DNA from: Atkinsonella hypoxylon | Taxonomy: Eukaryota > Ascomycota > Sordariomycetes > Hypocreales > Clavicipitaceae | Assembly: GCA_000729835.1 (NCBI GenBank) | Contig: JFHB01000337.1 | Location: 1 to 20,647 of the forward strand | Reading direction: 5' to 3' | Length of the DNA stretch: 20,647 nucleotides | In this document: positions 20,041 to 20,647 of the stretch, piece by piece | How positions within the stretch are numbered: the first letter of the stretch is position 1 | Layout: the number at the start of each line of letters is the position of its first letter | Program-made: the position numbers and the translations under genes | Notes under the pieces: model-generated | What the model was told of the DNA's origin: nothing | Database searches by the model: none | The model's input: the letters and a program-made list of their open reading frames with translations, nothing else

Positions 20041-20647
20041 ATAGCTTAATATAGAAAGTAGATATAAAAAGAATAATTAATCTTACTTAGTAAAAAGAGT
20101 GTAATATATATAATTCTCTATATTAACTATACTTTTAATACTTTTATTTTCTACTTTTATAGTTATATAAGCTCTTAACGCTAAAATATAAAGGCTAAGA
20201 ACCTAATTATTAATAGTAGTAAATATAAAAATAACTACTAAAATAAGGATAAAAAGAAATTTTTCTCTATAATTAAATAATTATAATGTTTAAGGGATCT
20301 AAAAACTTTCTTTTTACTATATTAAGGCTATCTTAGCTAAGAGCAAAATAGAAGTTAAATAGGTTAGCTAGTATTTATAATATAGCAACTATCTTTAACT
20401 AAGCTTAGCTCTTTTTAGCTTAAAAAAGCTGCAAAAATTTTCTTTCCCTCTTAATTAAATAATCCCTTATAATATAGAGCTTTTATCTCTATAATTTCCC
20501 TTTTTTTTTATATTAATAATATCTAAACTAAAGCGCTCTTCTATCTTTAATACTTAGTAGCTTTTCCTTCTTTCTTCTAGGATCTTTATAAAAAACCTTC
20601 TAATTATATAATATACTTTAATTAGAATAAGTCCCTAGTAAAGCCTC
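20041..20647. other. AT-rich flank, no gene seen
   Basis: About 600 bp of strongly AT-rich, CpG-poor sequence upstream of the outer gag-like relic. No frame free of dense stops on either strand was found. It is likely the 5' untranslated part of the same outer repeat or older repeat sequence. Confidence 0.4.

Noticed and set aside
1..20647. Mitochondrial or bacterial origin because of the high AT content
   Set aside because: Two LTR retrotransposons with target duplications, an eukaryotic iMet primer site and RIP-type transitions fit a fungal nuclear repeat block; no organelle or bacterial genes are present.

Overview
The window looks like an AT-rich, repeat-filled block from a filamentous ascomycete (Pezizomycotina-type) nuclear genome. 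I see no intact host gene. Almost all of it is transposon relics carrying the signature of repeat-induced point mutation (RIP): C-to-T and G-to-A changes, strong loss of CpA/TpG and CpG, and reading frames interrupted by TAA and TAG (from CAA, CAG, TGG), with no TGA met in the frames I read.

The layout is a three-level nest. The outermost layer (1-957 and 18803-20647) is a minus-strand, gag-like coding relic with a decayed CCHC zinc knuckle. It is split by a Ty1/copia-type LTR retrotransposon (958-18797) with two 711-bp LTRs and a 5-bp target duplication TTAAG. The copia element reads on the plus strand: 5' LTR, a half-tRNA(iMet) primer site, gag, protease, integrase, reverse transcriptase, RNase H, polypurine tract, 3' LTR. 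Its protease region is split by a Ty3/gypsy-type element (4168-14121) in the opposite orientation, with two 243-bp LTRs and the target duplication ACAAT. The gypsy element carries, on the minus strand, gag, protease, reverse transcriptase, RNase H and integrase in one frame, then an unassigned third reading frame with a coiled-coil-like stretch.

The nest can be undone exactly. Removing the gypsy element plus one ACAAT copy (9959 bp) puts the copia protease codons back in one frame. Removing the copia element plus one TTAAG copy lets the outer minus-strand frame run on. The order of events is therefore outer element, then copia, then gypsy. The copia element without its guest is about 7.9 kb.

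The most informative pattern is in the LTR pairs. In the gypsy LTRs, 39 of 243 positions differ and 38 are transitions. Up to LTR position 142 the left copy always holds the unmutated base; from position 149 on the right copy always does. The outer ends of the element were therefore spared and the inner parts mutated. The copia LTRs show a softer version of this. Other points of interest are the anticodon-stem primer site, a structured LTR segment, and the extra 3' reading frame of the gypsy element. All function calls come from reading degenerate translations by eye, without database searches.
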